64,000 bases of DNA from Xanthobacteraceae bacterium (GTDB taxonomy: Bacteria > Pseudomonadota > Alphaproteobacteria > Rhizobiales > Xanthobacteraceae), in NCBI GenBank assembly GCA_019745775.1, contig JAIESR010000028.1:107438-171437 (forward strand), read 5' to 3'. The notes beneath the pieces were generated by a model. It was not told the DNA's origin and ran no database searches. It saw nothing but the letters and a program-made list of their open reading frames with translations. Both the position numbers and the translations under genes were made by a program. Positions 17,849-26,261 of this stretch are shown here, in pieces (position 1 is the stretch's first letter; every line of letters begins with the position of its first letter).

Positions 17849-18544
17849 TTAAGCAACCTTGCGCTGCCGCGCCAGCGCGTCGAGATGCGCGAGCACCTCG
17901 TCGACATGCATCACGTCCGCATACTTATGGTGCAGGTCGAACAGGTTGACCTTGTGCGTGATCATCGAGCGGTCGTAAGTGCATTCCTCGACCACGGTGT
18001 TGTGGAAGCCGTAGGAATAGGCATCGACGGTCGACGCGCGCACGCAGCCGGACGTGCTTTCGCCGCAGATGATCAGGCTGTCGATACCCTTCATCTGCAA
18101 ATGGGCAATGAGCGGCGTGCCGAAGAAGGCGGAGGCGCGTTCCTTGTAGATCACGAGCTCGCCGGGCTCCGGTGCGAGCTCGGCCTTGATGTCGTAGACG
18201 TCGTCGGCGAGCTTCGCGAGATTCCGGTTGGTCGATTGCACGCCGCCGGTGTCGACATGGCGGGTCGAGTAGATCACCGGTACGCCGGCGGCTCTGGCGG
18301 CCGCGAACAGCTTCTGGGTGTGGGGCAGGGCGCGCCAGGCATTCTCGCCGCAGGAGCCGGAGAACTCCCGGTCGACCTCTTTCACCGGCCGATCGCCGCC
18401 GAGATAGGCCTTGTTGTAGAGATCGATCGCCAGCACCGCTGGATTAGCCCCGACATGCACGTCCCGCCGATAGGCCTGGTAGATCTGCAACGTGTCGGGA
18501 TCGATCACGTCTTTCCAGCAATGGTCTTCAAAATCGCGCGCCAT
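17849..18544 (-). CDS. Isochorismatase-family cysteine hydrolase
   Basis: A 231-residue cytoplasmic enzyme with the triad Asp in LAIDLYNKAY, Lys in VIYKERASAFFG and Cys in ESTSGCVRAS. The sequence is clearly related to the enzyme at 12763-13545 (both share the SGCVRA site and a HxxNLxDxxxKYADV ending) but is shorter. It lies in the same orientation as methyltransferase-like paralogues 2 and 3, 73 bases downstream of paralogue 2. Substrate unknown; an N-carbamoyl or amide compound is likely from the family. Confidence 0.9.
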   Translation of the reverse strand: MARDFEDHCWKDVIDPDTLQIYQAYRRDVHVGANPAVLAIDLYNKAYLGGDRPVKEVDREFSGSCGENAWRALPHTQKLFAAARAAGVPVIYSTRHVDTGGVQSTNRNLAKLADDVYDIKAELAPEPGELVIYKERASAFFGTPLIAHLQMKGIDSLIICGESTSGCVRASTVDAYSYGFHNTVVEECTYDRSMITHKVNLFDLHHKYADVMHVDEVLAHLDALARQRKVA

Positions 18545-18617
18545 GATGAACTCCGGACGACCGCCTCCCGGTGAGGCAGTCGTCAGGCTAGCACATAAGG
18601 CGCGTCTTGTTCAGTCG

Positions 18618-19436
18618 TCAGCGCTTGGCGCTCCAGCCGGTCGAGGTCTGCGTGATACCCTCGATCGTCTTGCCGTTCACCCGTCCGATGTAGCGGGTAT
18701 CGCCGGCGACGAAGGAGACGGTGTCGCCGATGACCTTGCCGTCGACAATGTTGAAAGTCGACGCGCCGGTGCGGAAGGTGCCGAGCAGGGTCTGGAAGGT
18801 CTGTTCCAGCCGCAGGTCGCCATCCGGCAGTTTCCATGTGCCTTCGACCTTGGCCGGCACGATCCACAGATGCGCACGGCAATAGGAGGTGCACTCGCCC
18901 TGCGCCTCGACCGTCTGCTCCGGCCGCCAGTCGCCCATGTCGAACGAATTCGACACCACGCGCGTGCCCGCCTTCATCTCGAGGATCTTCGGCCGCAGCT
19001 TCAGATTGATGCTCGGCAGCAGGAACATCGTGATCACGGTGGCCTTGGAGAAATCGGTGGCGAACAGGTCGGCCTGCGTGAAGGTCGCAAGCTCGGTCAC
19101 GCCTGCTTCCTTGGCACTGCGCCGCGAAAGCTCAACCATGTCGGGATTGTATTCGACGCCGATCGCGCGGGTGCCCCGCTTCGCCGCGGTGATCACGGTG
19201 CGGCCGTCGCCGGAGCCGAGGTCCATCAGGAGGTCGTCGGGCCTGACTTGCGCAAGGTCGAGCATGCGGTCGACCAGGGCCTGTGCGGTCGGAACCCAGA
19301 TCACGTCCTTGCCCGCCTGGCCGACGCGCGGCTCGAACGGCGCCTTCGGCTCTGCGAAGGCGAGGCCGGCTGCGACGATCGCCGCGGCGGCGAGGGGAAG
19401 CGACGAAGCAAACGATCGGTAGCCAGAAAACATCAT
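18618..19436 (-). CDS. Exported class I methyltransferase-like protein, paralogue 2
   Basis: A 272-residue protein: signal peptide to about residue 29 (ending GLAFAEP), then FEPRVGQAGKDVIWVPT, SAM motif I MDLGSGDGRTVI, motif II GVEYNPDMVEL, SNSFDMGDW, the Cys segment ECTSYCRAHLWIVPAKV, and a beta-rich C-terminal domain ending QTSTGWSAKR. The ATG at 19436 sits 5-6 bases from GGAGG. Sequence identity to paralogue 3 is visibly higher than to paralogue 1, and the two genes are adjacent and co-oriented, pointing to tandem duplication. Confidence 0.87.
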   Translation of the reverse strand: MMFSGYRSFASSLPLAAAAIVAAGLAFAEPKAPFEPRVGQAGKDVIWVPTAQALVDRMLDLAQVRPDDLLMDLGSGDGRTVITAAKRGTRAIGVEYNPDMVELSRRSAKEAGVTELATFTQADLFATDFSKATVITMFLLPSINLKLRPKILEMKAGTRVVSNSFDMGDWRPEQTVEAQGECTSYCRAHLWIVPAKVEGTWKLPDGDLRLEQTFQTLLGTFRTGASTFNIVDGKVIGDTVSFVAGDTRYIGRVNGKTIEGITQTSTGWSAKR

Positions 19437-19516
19437 GGCATCCTCCAAGACGAAATGATCAGGCGGGAGCTAGTCCACCAGCGCTCCCGCCTGCATGTCG
19501 CAGTCTTGCCTTTTGC

Positions 19517-20326
19517 TCAGCGGATGGCGCGCCAGCCGGCCGAGGTCTGGGCAATTCCCTCGATGGTGTTGCCGTTCACGCGGCCGGTGTACTGCGCCGT
19601 GCCCGCGGTGAAGGTGATCTGGTCGCCGATCACCTTGCCGGTGGAGATGGTCATGTTGCTCGCGCCCTGGCGTAGCGTGCCGGTGATGACCTGATATTTC
19701 TGCTCGAGCGTCAGCTCGCCGCCGTCCGGCAGCTTCCAGGTGCCCTGCACCTTGGCTGGCACGATCCACAGGTGGGCGCGGCACCAGGAGGTGCATTCCG
19801 GACCGGCTTGGATGGTCTGGTCCGGCGTCCAGTCGCCCATGTCGAACGAGTTCGACACGATGCGCGTGCCGGGTCGCAGGTCGAGGATCTTCGGACGCAG
19901 CCGCAGATTGATGTCGGGCAGGAGGAACAGCGTGATCACGTTGGCCTTCGAGATGTCGGCCTGGAACAGGTCGCCCTCGATGAAAGTGGCGCGGTCGCTC
20001 ACGCCCGCCTGCTTGGCGGCGTCGCGCGCCAGCGCGACCATGTTCGGATTGTACTCAACGCCAACGGCGGTGGCGCCGCGCTTGGCCGCGGTGATCACGG
20101 TGCGGCCGTCGCCCGAGCCGAGGTCCATGTGGTATTCGCCCGGCTGAAGCTTGGCGATGTCGAGCATCCGGTCGACCAGCGCCTGCGGCGAGGGGACCCA
20201 CACCACGTCCTTGCCGGGCTGACCGACGCGCGGCTCGAATTTTTCCGCAAGCGCTGCGCCGACCACGATCACGACCGCCAGGCACGAAAGCGCCAGCGAC
20301 CGCGTGAAAGACTGCGATAACCTCAT
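19517..20326 (-). CDS. Exported class I methyltransferase-like protein, paralogue 3
   Basis: A 269-residue protein with signal peptide 1-26 (RLSQSFTRSLALSCLAVV..., ending GAALAE), almost the same N-terminus as paralogue 1 (SLTQSVTRSLALAGV). It has FEPRVGQPGKDVVWVPS, MDLGSGDGRTVI, GVEYNPNMVAL, SNSFDMGDW, ECTSWCRAHLW and the beta-rich tail ending QTSAGWRAIR. GGAGA precedes ATG 20326, so the upstream in-frame extension is not used. It is the promoter-proximal gene of the paralogue 3-paralogue 2-isochorismatase group. Confidence 0.87.
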   Translation of the reverse strand: MRLSQSFTRSLALSCLAVVIVVGAALAEKFEPRVGQPGKDVVWVPSPQALVDRMLDIAKLQPGEYHMDLGSGDGRTVITAAKRGATAVGVEYNPNMVALARDAAKQAGVSDRATFIEGDLFQADISKANVITLFLLPDINLRLRPKILDLRPGTRIVSNSFDMGDWTPDQTIQAGPECTSWCRAHLWIVPAKVQGTWKLPDGGELTLEQKYQVITGTLRQGASNMTISTGKVIGDQITFTAGTAQYTGRVNGNTIEGIAQTSAGWRAIR

Positions 20327-20659
20327 CACACCGGTCTCCAAATCAATGCGTGACGCACGCGCGCCGCGCCGTGGGGAACTGCCGCCAGGGCGGACATTAG
20401 CGACCCCGAGGACCTTTGTCAGTATCGATACGGGGCCGCCGTCAGGTGCGCGTTTACGACATTTTTTCGGAGCGCCAAGGGGTTGGCGGCGGGCGGTTGA
20501 AAGGTTGAATGCCACATAACGACATTAACTTTGCGCGCGCATTTGCCCCGGGCAGCGCTCGCCCGGCGCCCTTGGAGCGGGACCGAAAACGCGACATTCT
20601 TGCGTGAACCGAAAAGCGCGAAGAGGGCGCATGCGCGTGCCACAGGGAAGGACAACAGG
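20327..20659. other. Divergent intergenic region, no gene seen
   Basis: This 333-base stretch separates the divergent methyltransferase-like paralogue 3 and the TTT receptor at 20660. In-frame extensions of both genes enter it but lack ribosome binding sites and coding character. It presumably holds both promoters; I could not identify a specific operator. Confidence 0.5.
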
Positions 20660-21703
20660 ATGCGGGTGATCTTGCATGCGGGTATCGGCCTTCTAGCGGT
20701 CGCCGCCATGGCCAGCGTGGCAACTCAGGCTTCGGCGCAGCTGGCGGTCGAGCAGTTCTACAAGGGCAAGTCGGTGGATATGATCATCGGCTATCCGCCG
20801 GCCGGGTCGAACGACACCTATGCGCGCGTACTGGCGCGCCATATCGGCCGGCACATTCCCGGCCAGCCCAATGTGGTGGCGAAGAACATGCCGGGTGCCG
20901 GCAGCTTCCTCGCCGTCAACCACGTGTACGGCGTCGCGCCCAAGGACGGCACCGTGCTCGCGATCGGCGCGCCGACGACGGCGCTCGACGAACGGCTCGG
21001 CACCGCCAATGTGCGCTTCAAGACCGCAGAGCTCGGCTGGATCGGCCGTGTGGATTCGCTCATCAACATCGTCTTCATGTGGCACACGTCAAAGGTGAAG
21101 ACCTTCGCCGATGCGATGAAATACGAATCGACGTTGTCGGGGACCGGTGCCGGCTCGACCGTCTCGATCTACCCGACCGTGATGAATAACGTGTTCGGCA
21201 CCAAGTTCAAGCTGATCATGGGCTATCGCGGCTCTGCCGAGGCGCAGCTCGCTGTCGAGCGCGGCGAGGTCGAGGGCCACTCGACCTCCTGGACTGCGGT
21301 GAAGGTCGGCCATCCGGAGTGGTGGCCGAAGAAGACGATCTCGATCCTGGTGCAGTTTTCGCTGTCGCGGCATCCGGAGCTGCCGGACATCCCGACCGCG
21401 GTCGATCTCGCGCGTAACGAGGAAGAGAAGCAGGTGCTGAGCGCGATCATGGTTGCGGCCGAAATCGGTTCGGCCTTCTTCACCACGCCGGGCGTGCCGC
21501 CGGAGCGGCTGGCGGCGCTGCGGCGGGCTTTCGACGCCACCATGAAGGACAAGGAATTCCTGGCGGAGGCGCTCAAGACCAAGCTGACGGTGGGCCCGAT
21601 GAGCGGCGAGGCGCTCCAGAAGCTGGTCACCACCGTGAGCAATCTCTCGCCCGAGATGCTCGCCAAGGTGCGGACCGCCTATGTGACCAACCAGCACCAG
21701 TAG
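20660..21703 (+). CDS. TTT-family substrate-binding protein (FYKGK subfamily)
   Basis: A 347-residue exported receptor with signal 1-27 (ending QASAQ), mature start LAVEQFYKGKSVDMI, core GYPPAGSNDTYAR and HIPGQPNVVAKNMPGAG. In this copy the usual tyrosine before aspartate is asparagine (SND). The ATG at 20660 is chosen because a signal peptide follows directly; the frame upstream to 20531 is basic and non-coding in character. It is divergent from paralogue 3. Confidence 0.9.
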   Translation: MRVILHAGIGLLAVAAMASVATQASAQLAVEQFYKGKSVDMIIGYPPAGSNDTYARVLARHIGRHIPGQPNVVAKNMPGAGSFLAVNHVYGVAPKDGTVLAIGAPTTALDERLGTANVRFKTAELGWIGRVDSLINIVFMWHTSKVKTFADAMKYESTLSGTGAGSTVSIYPTVMNNVFGTKFKLIMGYRGSAEAQLAVERGEVEGHSTSWTAVKVGHPEWWPKKTISILVQFSLSRHPELPDIPTAVDLARNEEEKQVLSAIMVAAEIGSAFFTTPGVPPERLAALRRAFDATMKDKEFLAEALKTKLTVGPMSGEALQKLVTTVSNLSPEMLAKVRTAYVTNQHQ

Positions 21704-21839
21704 CCGGCGAAATATCAACAGGATGGGGGCGGTAGCCGGATAACACAGTTTTGCCACTGCGTTGTGGCAACCTGACAATGGGTGGCGGCGCTTTGACGCG
21801 CTGCCGGGGAAATCGCGTTTCTGGGGGAGCCGGTCGCTG

Positions 21840-23405
21840 ATGGCCCGGGCGCTTTTCCGCACGTTCCTGATCCTAGTGCTGGTTTTGACGCTCGGCGCGC
21901 AGCGCGCGTCGGCGCAGACGGCATGCCCCTCTTTCCCTTGCCCGTCTCCCCCCAATTCTGCGCCACCGTCTCGCGACTCCAACGACAAGACCGTCTGGTA
22001 CGTGGTCGGCGGCATTGCCGCAGCGGCGCTCGGCGCCTTCATCGCCTGGCGGCTGTTCCCGGATCCGGAGCGCGGCCTGCCGCCGGAGCCGCCCTCGGGC
22101 GACCCGCCGCCGGTCACGCCGGTCAACCTGCCGCCGCCGGGTGGCGGCGCGGGCGCTCCTGGCGCCGGCAAAAGCGCGCCGAAGGTCACCACGACCTCGC
22201 GGAAGGGATTCAACCTGCCGCCGCCCGGCGCCCGATTCGTCGCCAACGAGGTGATCCTCGACGTCCCGCCGAACGTGTCGGAGGCGCAGCTCAATGCGAT
22301 CGCGGGCCGCCATGCGATGACCCGCATGGAGACGCAGACCTTCCGCCTCACCGGACGCCGGCTGTTCCGTTGGCGGATCGACGGCGGCACCAGCGTCCCT
22401 GACATGATCCGCAGCGTTTCGGGCGAGAACCTGGTCGCGGGCGCGCAGCCGAACTACCTCTTCCCGCTGGCGCAGGCGCCGCTGCCGCAGATGAACTCAG
22501 ACCAGTATGCGCCGGAGCGGCTCAATTTGCCGGAGGCGCACAAGCTCGCGACCGGCAACCGCGTGCTGGTGGCGGTGATCGATTCCGGCATCGACGCCTC
22601 GCACGAGGATCTCGCCGGTGCGGTGGTGCAAAGCTTCAACGCCGCGGCGGCCGCTACCAAGGACAACGGCGGCAGTACCACGGCCAGTACGGGCGAACCG
22701 CATGCGCACGGCACCGGCATGGCCGGCGCGCTCACCGCGCGCCGCAACGTGCTTGGCACGGCACCGCGGGTTGGCATCCTGGCGGTGCGCGCCTTTGATC
22801 CGCGCACGCATAGCGGTGAGGGCACCACCTTCAACATCATCAAGGGCATCGAATGGGCCGCCGACAACGGCGCCCGCATCATCAACATGAGCTTCGCCGG
22901 ACCGGCCGACCCGCGCCTGGCCGACGTTCTCGATCGGGCCGCAAGGCGCGGCATCGTGCTGATCGCGGCGGCCGGCAATGCCGGTCCCAATTCGCCGCCG
23001 CTGTTTCCCGCCGCCGATAAGAACGTGATCGCGGTGACCGCGACCGACATGGAGGACCGGGTCTATACCGGCGCCAACCGCGGCAACCACATCGCGGTGG
23101 CCGCCCCGGGCGTCGACGTCCTGGTGCCGGCGCCGGGCGGCTCCTTCCAGTTCACCACCGGCACCTCGGTCGCCGCCGCCCACGTCAGCGGGGTCGTGGC
23201 GCTTCTGCTGGAGCGCAATCCGAAGCTCACCCCCGCCGAGGTCCGCCGGATACTGACCCGGACCGCCAAATCGATCGGCCCGCGTGACCGCACCGGTGCC
23301 GGCCTCGTCAACGCCTACCAGGCCGTCGCCAATGCCACCGGCCGAGAGGCGGCGGCGCCCAAGGCGGCTCCCAAGCAAGCCCCCGCCAGCAGCGGACAGC
23401 GTTAG
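21840..23405 (+). CDS. Membrane-anchored S8 (subtilisin-like) serine protease
   Basis: This 521-residue protein has a signal peptide (1-26), a membrane segment at about 51-73 (TVWYVVGGIAAAALGAF), a Pro/Gly-rich linker (74-130), and a region like an inhibitor I9 propeptide (about 132-205). The S8 catalytic domain then has Asp248 (AVIDSG), His290 (HAHGTG), the oxyanion Asn380 (AAAGN) and Ser443 (TGTSVAAAH). A Pro/Ala-rich tail ends it. With the signal peptide cleaved, the membrane segment would hold the enzyme at the inner membrane facing the periplasm. The ATG at 21840 follows a GGGGGAG ribosome binding site. It is a single-gene unit. Confidence 0.92.
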   Translation: MARALFRTFLILVLVLTLGAQRASAQTACPSFPCPSPPNSAPPSRDSNDKTVWYVVGGIAAAALGAFIAWRLFPDPERGLPPEPPSGDPPPVTPVNLPPPGGGAGAPGAGKSAPKVTTTSRKGFNLPPPGARFVANEVILDVPPNVSEAQLNAIAGRHAMTRMETQTFRLTGRRLFRWRIDGGTSVPDMIRSVSGENLVAGAQPNYLFPLAQAPLPQMNSDQYAPERLNLPEAHKLATGNRVLVAVIDSGIDASHEDLAGAVVQSFNAAAAATKDNGGSTTASTGEPHAHGTGMAGALTARRNVLGTAPRVGILAVRAFDPRTHSGEGTTFNIIKGIEWAADNGARIINMSFAGPADPRLADVLDRAARRGIVLIAAAGNAGPNSPPLFPAADKNVIAVTATDMEDRVYTGANRGNHIAVAAPGVDVLVPAPGGSFQFTTGTSVAAAHVSGVVALLLERNPKLTPAEVRRILTRTAKSIGPRDRTGAGLVNAYQAVANATGREAAAPKAAPKQAPASSGQR

Positions 23406-23440
23406 GGCGCGCGGGCTGCATGGGATGACGGCGGTGATAC

Positions 23441-25039
23441 CTATGCCGTCCGCGTCGGGAGCGGGCTGCGCTCGGCGAGCTCCATCATCTTGTGTATGAG
23501 CCGTTCGGTCATGTCGCGCTTGGCGGCCGCGGCGGCCGGATCGTCCCAGAGATTGTCCATCTCGAGCGGGTCGTTCTCGAGGTCGTAGAATTCGCCCCAC
23601 GGCACGCCGCGGTAATAGGTGATGCGGTAGCGCCCATCGACCAGCGTCCGCATCGCCATCTCGCCGGTGGTGCCGAAGAGCGGCCGCTGCGATCCATATT
23701 CGATCAGGATCGCGTCGTGGCCGCCGCCGCCGTCCATCATCGGCAGCACGCTCTTGCCCTGAAGCCCGTTGTAGGGAGCCATCCGCGCGCGATCGAGCAT
23801 GGTCGCGGCGATATCGAGCGTGCCGGCGAGCGCATCGGTGCGCGTGCCGGCGCGGGCGCCGTCGGGCTCCGCCCAGATGAACGGCACGCGGGTGAGGCCG
23901 TGGTAGGCGAACGCGCCCTTGAGCATCAGTTGATGGTCGCCCATCAGGTCGCCGTGGTCGCTGGTGAAGATGACGACGGTGTCCTTGGCGAGCCCGAGCT
24001 CGTCGAGGCGCTTGAGCACCTTGGCGACACCGTCGTCGATCATGGTGATCATGCCGTAGGTGAGGGCGATGGCTTCCCTGGTCTCGCGCTCGTTCACCGC
24101 AAACGCCGCCTGCGTATTGGCGACGCGTGTGCCGTTGTCGCGCGCGGCGATGAGCGCCGCGACATGCGGCGGCTGCGGCCGGTTGCCGATGCGGAAGCTG
24201 TCTGGCAGCGCCATGTCGGCGGGCTTGTACATGTCCCAGTAGTGGCCCGGCGGCGTGAACGGATGATGCGGATCGGGAAACGAGCATTGCAGGAAGAACG
24301 GTGCGCCGTCCTTGCGTTTGGCGAAACCGTCGAGCCAGGCGAGCGTGCGCTCGACCACGTAGGACGTCGGGTAGAGCTCCTCCGGCAGCGCCGTGCGCCA
24401 GGCTTGCGGCAGCACATAGTCGTGCGGCAACTGGTTCTCCGGTCCGCGCAGCGCGTCGCCGTCGGCACGATGGTCACGCAGCCATTTGGTGTAGTTGCCG
24501 TGGACTTGGGTGGCGTGACCGGAGCACAATTCCACGTGGTCGAAGCCGTAATAGGGCAGACGCATGGCGTGCGCCGGGTTGCTGGCCCATTCGCGGCCGC
24601 TCTCCTGGTCGTAGATCGGATCGCCGCGGTCCTCCTTCTCGGCCTCGTCGTAGCCCTTTGGCGGCGCCTGATAGCCTTCGCGTATCTCCGCCTTCTTGGT
24701 AATCGGGGGCATGCCGGTGAAATTCTGGAGATGGCTCTTGCCGATCAGCGCCGTCCGCCAGCCGGACGCGCGCAGCATGTCGATGAAGGTATTGGCCGTC
24801 AGCGAGAGTGAAATGCCGTTGGTGCGCACGCCGTGCAGCGACGGCATCCGGCCGGTGGCGAGCGTCGCGCGGTTGGGCTGGCACACCGGGCTCGCCACAA
24901 AGAAGCGGTCGAAGGCGACGCCGCGCCGAGCAATCGAGTCGATCGCCGGCGTGCGCACGGTGCGGTTGCCGTAGCAGCCAAGATGGTCGGCGCGCAGCTG
25001 GTCGGTGATGAAGAACAGGATGTTGGGCTGAGCGGGCAT
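23441..25039 (-). CDS. Sulfatase / phosphonate monoester hydrolase family enzyme
   Basis: A 532-residue cytoplasmic enzyme of the alkaline phosphatase superfamily. The metal-site motif FFITDQLRADHLGCYG is at the start and the formylglycine signature C53-x-P55-x-R57 (VCQPNRATLATG) follows. FTSDHGDLMGDH near residue 370 supplies further metal ligands. Family members hydrolyse sulfate or phosphonate esters. There is no signal peptide. The ATG at 25039 is preferred because the conserved fold begins just after it; a GTG at 25069 is possible. It is divergent from ribD. Confidence 0.88.
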   Translation of the reverse strand: MPAQPNILFFITDQLRADHLGCYGNRTVRTPAIDSIARRGVAFDRFFVASPVCQPNRATLATGRMPSLHGVRTNGISLSLTANTFIDMLRASGWRTALIGKSHLQNFTGMPPITKKAEIREGYQAPPKGYDEAEKEDRGDPIYDQESGREWASNPAHAMRLPYYGFDHVELCSGHATQVHGNYTKWLRDHRADGDALRGPENQLPHDYVLPQAWRTALPEELYPTSYVVERTLAWLDGFAKRKDGAPFFLQCSFPDPHHPFTPPGHYWDMYKPADMALPDSFRIGNRPQPPHVAALIAARDNGTRVANTQAAFAVNERETREAIALTYGMITMIDDGVAKVLKRLDELGLAKDTVVIFTSDHGDLMGDHQLMLKGAFAYHGLTRVPFIWAEPDGARAGTRTDALAGTLDIAATMLDRARMAPYNGLQGKSVLPMMDGGGGHDAILIEYGSQRPLFGTTGEMAMRTLVDGRYRITYYRGVPWGEFYDLENDPLEMDNLWDDPAAAAAKRDMTERLIHKMMELAERSPLPTRTA

Positions 25040-25110
25040 GTCGAGGCACGTATGGTGTATTGTCGTCACGTAGTTGACCGGAACCCTTTGCCGGATGCAA
25101 CAAGGCCGAA

Positions 25111-26247
25111 ATGACCAGTCCGTCCGACGACATAGGGTCCGAAGATTTGCGCTTCATGGCGTTGGCGCTGGCGCTTGGCCGCCGCGGCCTCGGGCGCACC
25201 TGGCCGAACCCGGCGGTCGGCACGGTGGTCGTGCGCGACGACGGCGCGGGATCGGTGATCGTCGGCCGCGGCTGGACCCAGCCCGGCGGCCGGCCGCATG
25301 CGGAGACCGAGGCGCTGGCGCGGGCCGGCGACGCGGCGCGCGGCGCAACGCTTTATGTGACGCTTGAACCCTGCTCGCATCACGGCAAGACCCCGCCCTG
25401 CGCCGACGCCATCATCAAGGCCGGCATCGGGCGCGTCGTATCGGCGATGGCCGATCCCAATCCGCAGGTCGCCGGCGCCGGACACTGGCGCATGGCTGAG
25501 AACGGCGTGGTTGTCGAGGTCGGCATCGGCGCCGACGAAGCGCGGCGCGACAACGCCGGCCACATCCGCCGCATGACCGACGGCCGGCCGCAGGTGATCC
25601 TCAAGCTCGCGATGTCGGCCGACGGCAAGGCCGGGCTCAGGGGGCGCAAGCCGGTGCAGATCACTGGTTCAGCCGTGCGCAACCGCGTCCACCTGATGCG
25701 GGCGACCAGCGACGCCGTCCTCACCGGCATCGGCACGGTGTTGTCGGACGATCCACTGCTGACGTGCCGGCTGCCAGGCATGGCCGATCGCTCGCCGGTG
25801 CGGATTGTCCTGGACCGCCAGCTGCGGCTGCCGCTCGACAGCCGGTTGGTCGCGACCGCGCGCGCGGTGCCGCTTTGGGTCGTTGCCGGGGAGGGCGCGC
25901 CAAGCGATCGCGAGCAGCAGCTGCAGGCGCGTGGCGTCGAGGTGCTGCGGGTCGGCTCGCCGGATGGGGAGCTTAGTCTTCATGCGGCGGTAAAGATGCT
26001 GGCACAGCGCGGCATCACCCGCCTGATGGTCGAAGCCGGCCCGATCGTCTCGGCAGCATTCGTTAACGCCGACCTGGTCGATGAGGCGGTAGTGTTCCGC
26101 TCGCCCAAGCCTATCGGGCCTGACGGCATCGATGCGCTGGAAGGGCTTCCGCTCGCCGCATTGACCAAGTCGCCGCGACTGGTCATGACGGGTAGCGAAA
26201 CGGCGCAAGCCGACACGGTCGAGCATTTCCGCCGCCAAGAGGCGTAG
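25111..26247 (+). CDS. ribD: Bifunctional riboflavin biosynthesis deaminase/reductase
   Basis: RibD deaminates and then reduces the first pyrimidine intermediate of riboflavin synthesis. The 378-residue protein has the zinc deaminase motif H63-x-E65 (RPHAETEAL) with C88 and C97 (PCSHHGKTPPC). The reductase domain runs from about residue 160 (VILKLAMSADGKAG) to the end, with MVEAGP near 310. No FMN riboswitch was recognised upstream, where only 71 bases separate it from the divergent sulfatase gene. It opens the rib operon. Confidence 0.97.
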   Translation: MTSPSDDIGSEDLRFMALALALGRRGLGRTWPNPAVGTVVVRDDGAGSVIVGRGWTQPGGRPHAETEALARAGDAARGATLYVTLEPCSHHGKTPPCADAIIKAGIGRVVSAMADPNPQVAGAGHWRMAENGVVVEVGIGADEARRDNAGHIRRMTDGRPQVILKLAMSADGKAGLRGRKPVQITGSAVRNRVHLMRATSDAVLTGIGTVLSDDPLLTCRLPGMADRSPVRIVLDRQLRLPLDSRLVATARAVPLWVVAGEGAPSDREQQLQARGVEVLRVGSPDGELSLHAAVKMLAQRGITRLMVEAGPIVSAAFVNADLVDEAVVFRSPKPIGPDGIDALEGLPLAALTKSPRLVMTGSETAQADTVEHFRRQEA

Positions 26248-26261
26248 TGGAGACGTAGGTG

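Noticed and set aside
22497..24287. A 596-residue minus-strand open frame across the protease and sulfatase genes
   Set aside because: It is antisense to the S8 protease and in another frame of the sulfatase gene; no family features.
25040..25110. FMN riboswitch before ribD
   Set aside because: Only 71 bases separate the sulfatase and ribD starts, too short for the roughly 140-base FMN element, and no matching conserved words were seen. The 152-base region before ribH also showed none.
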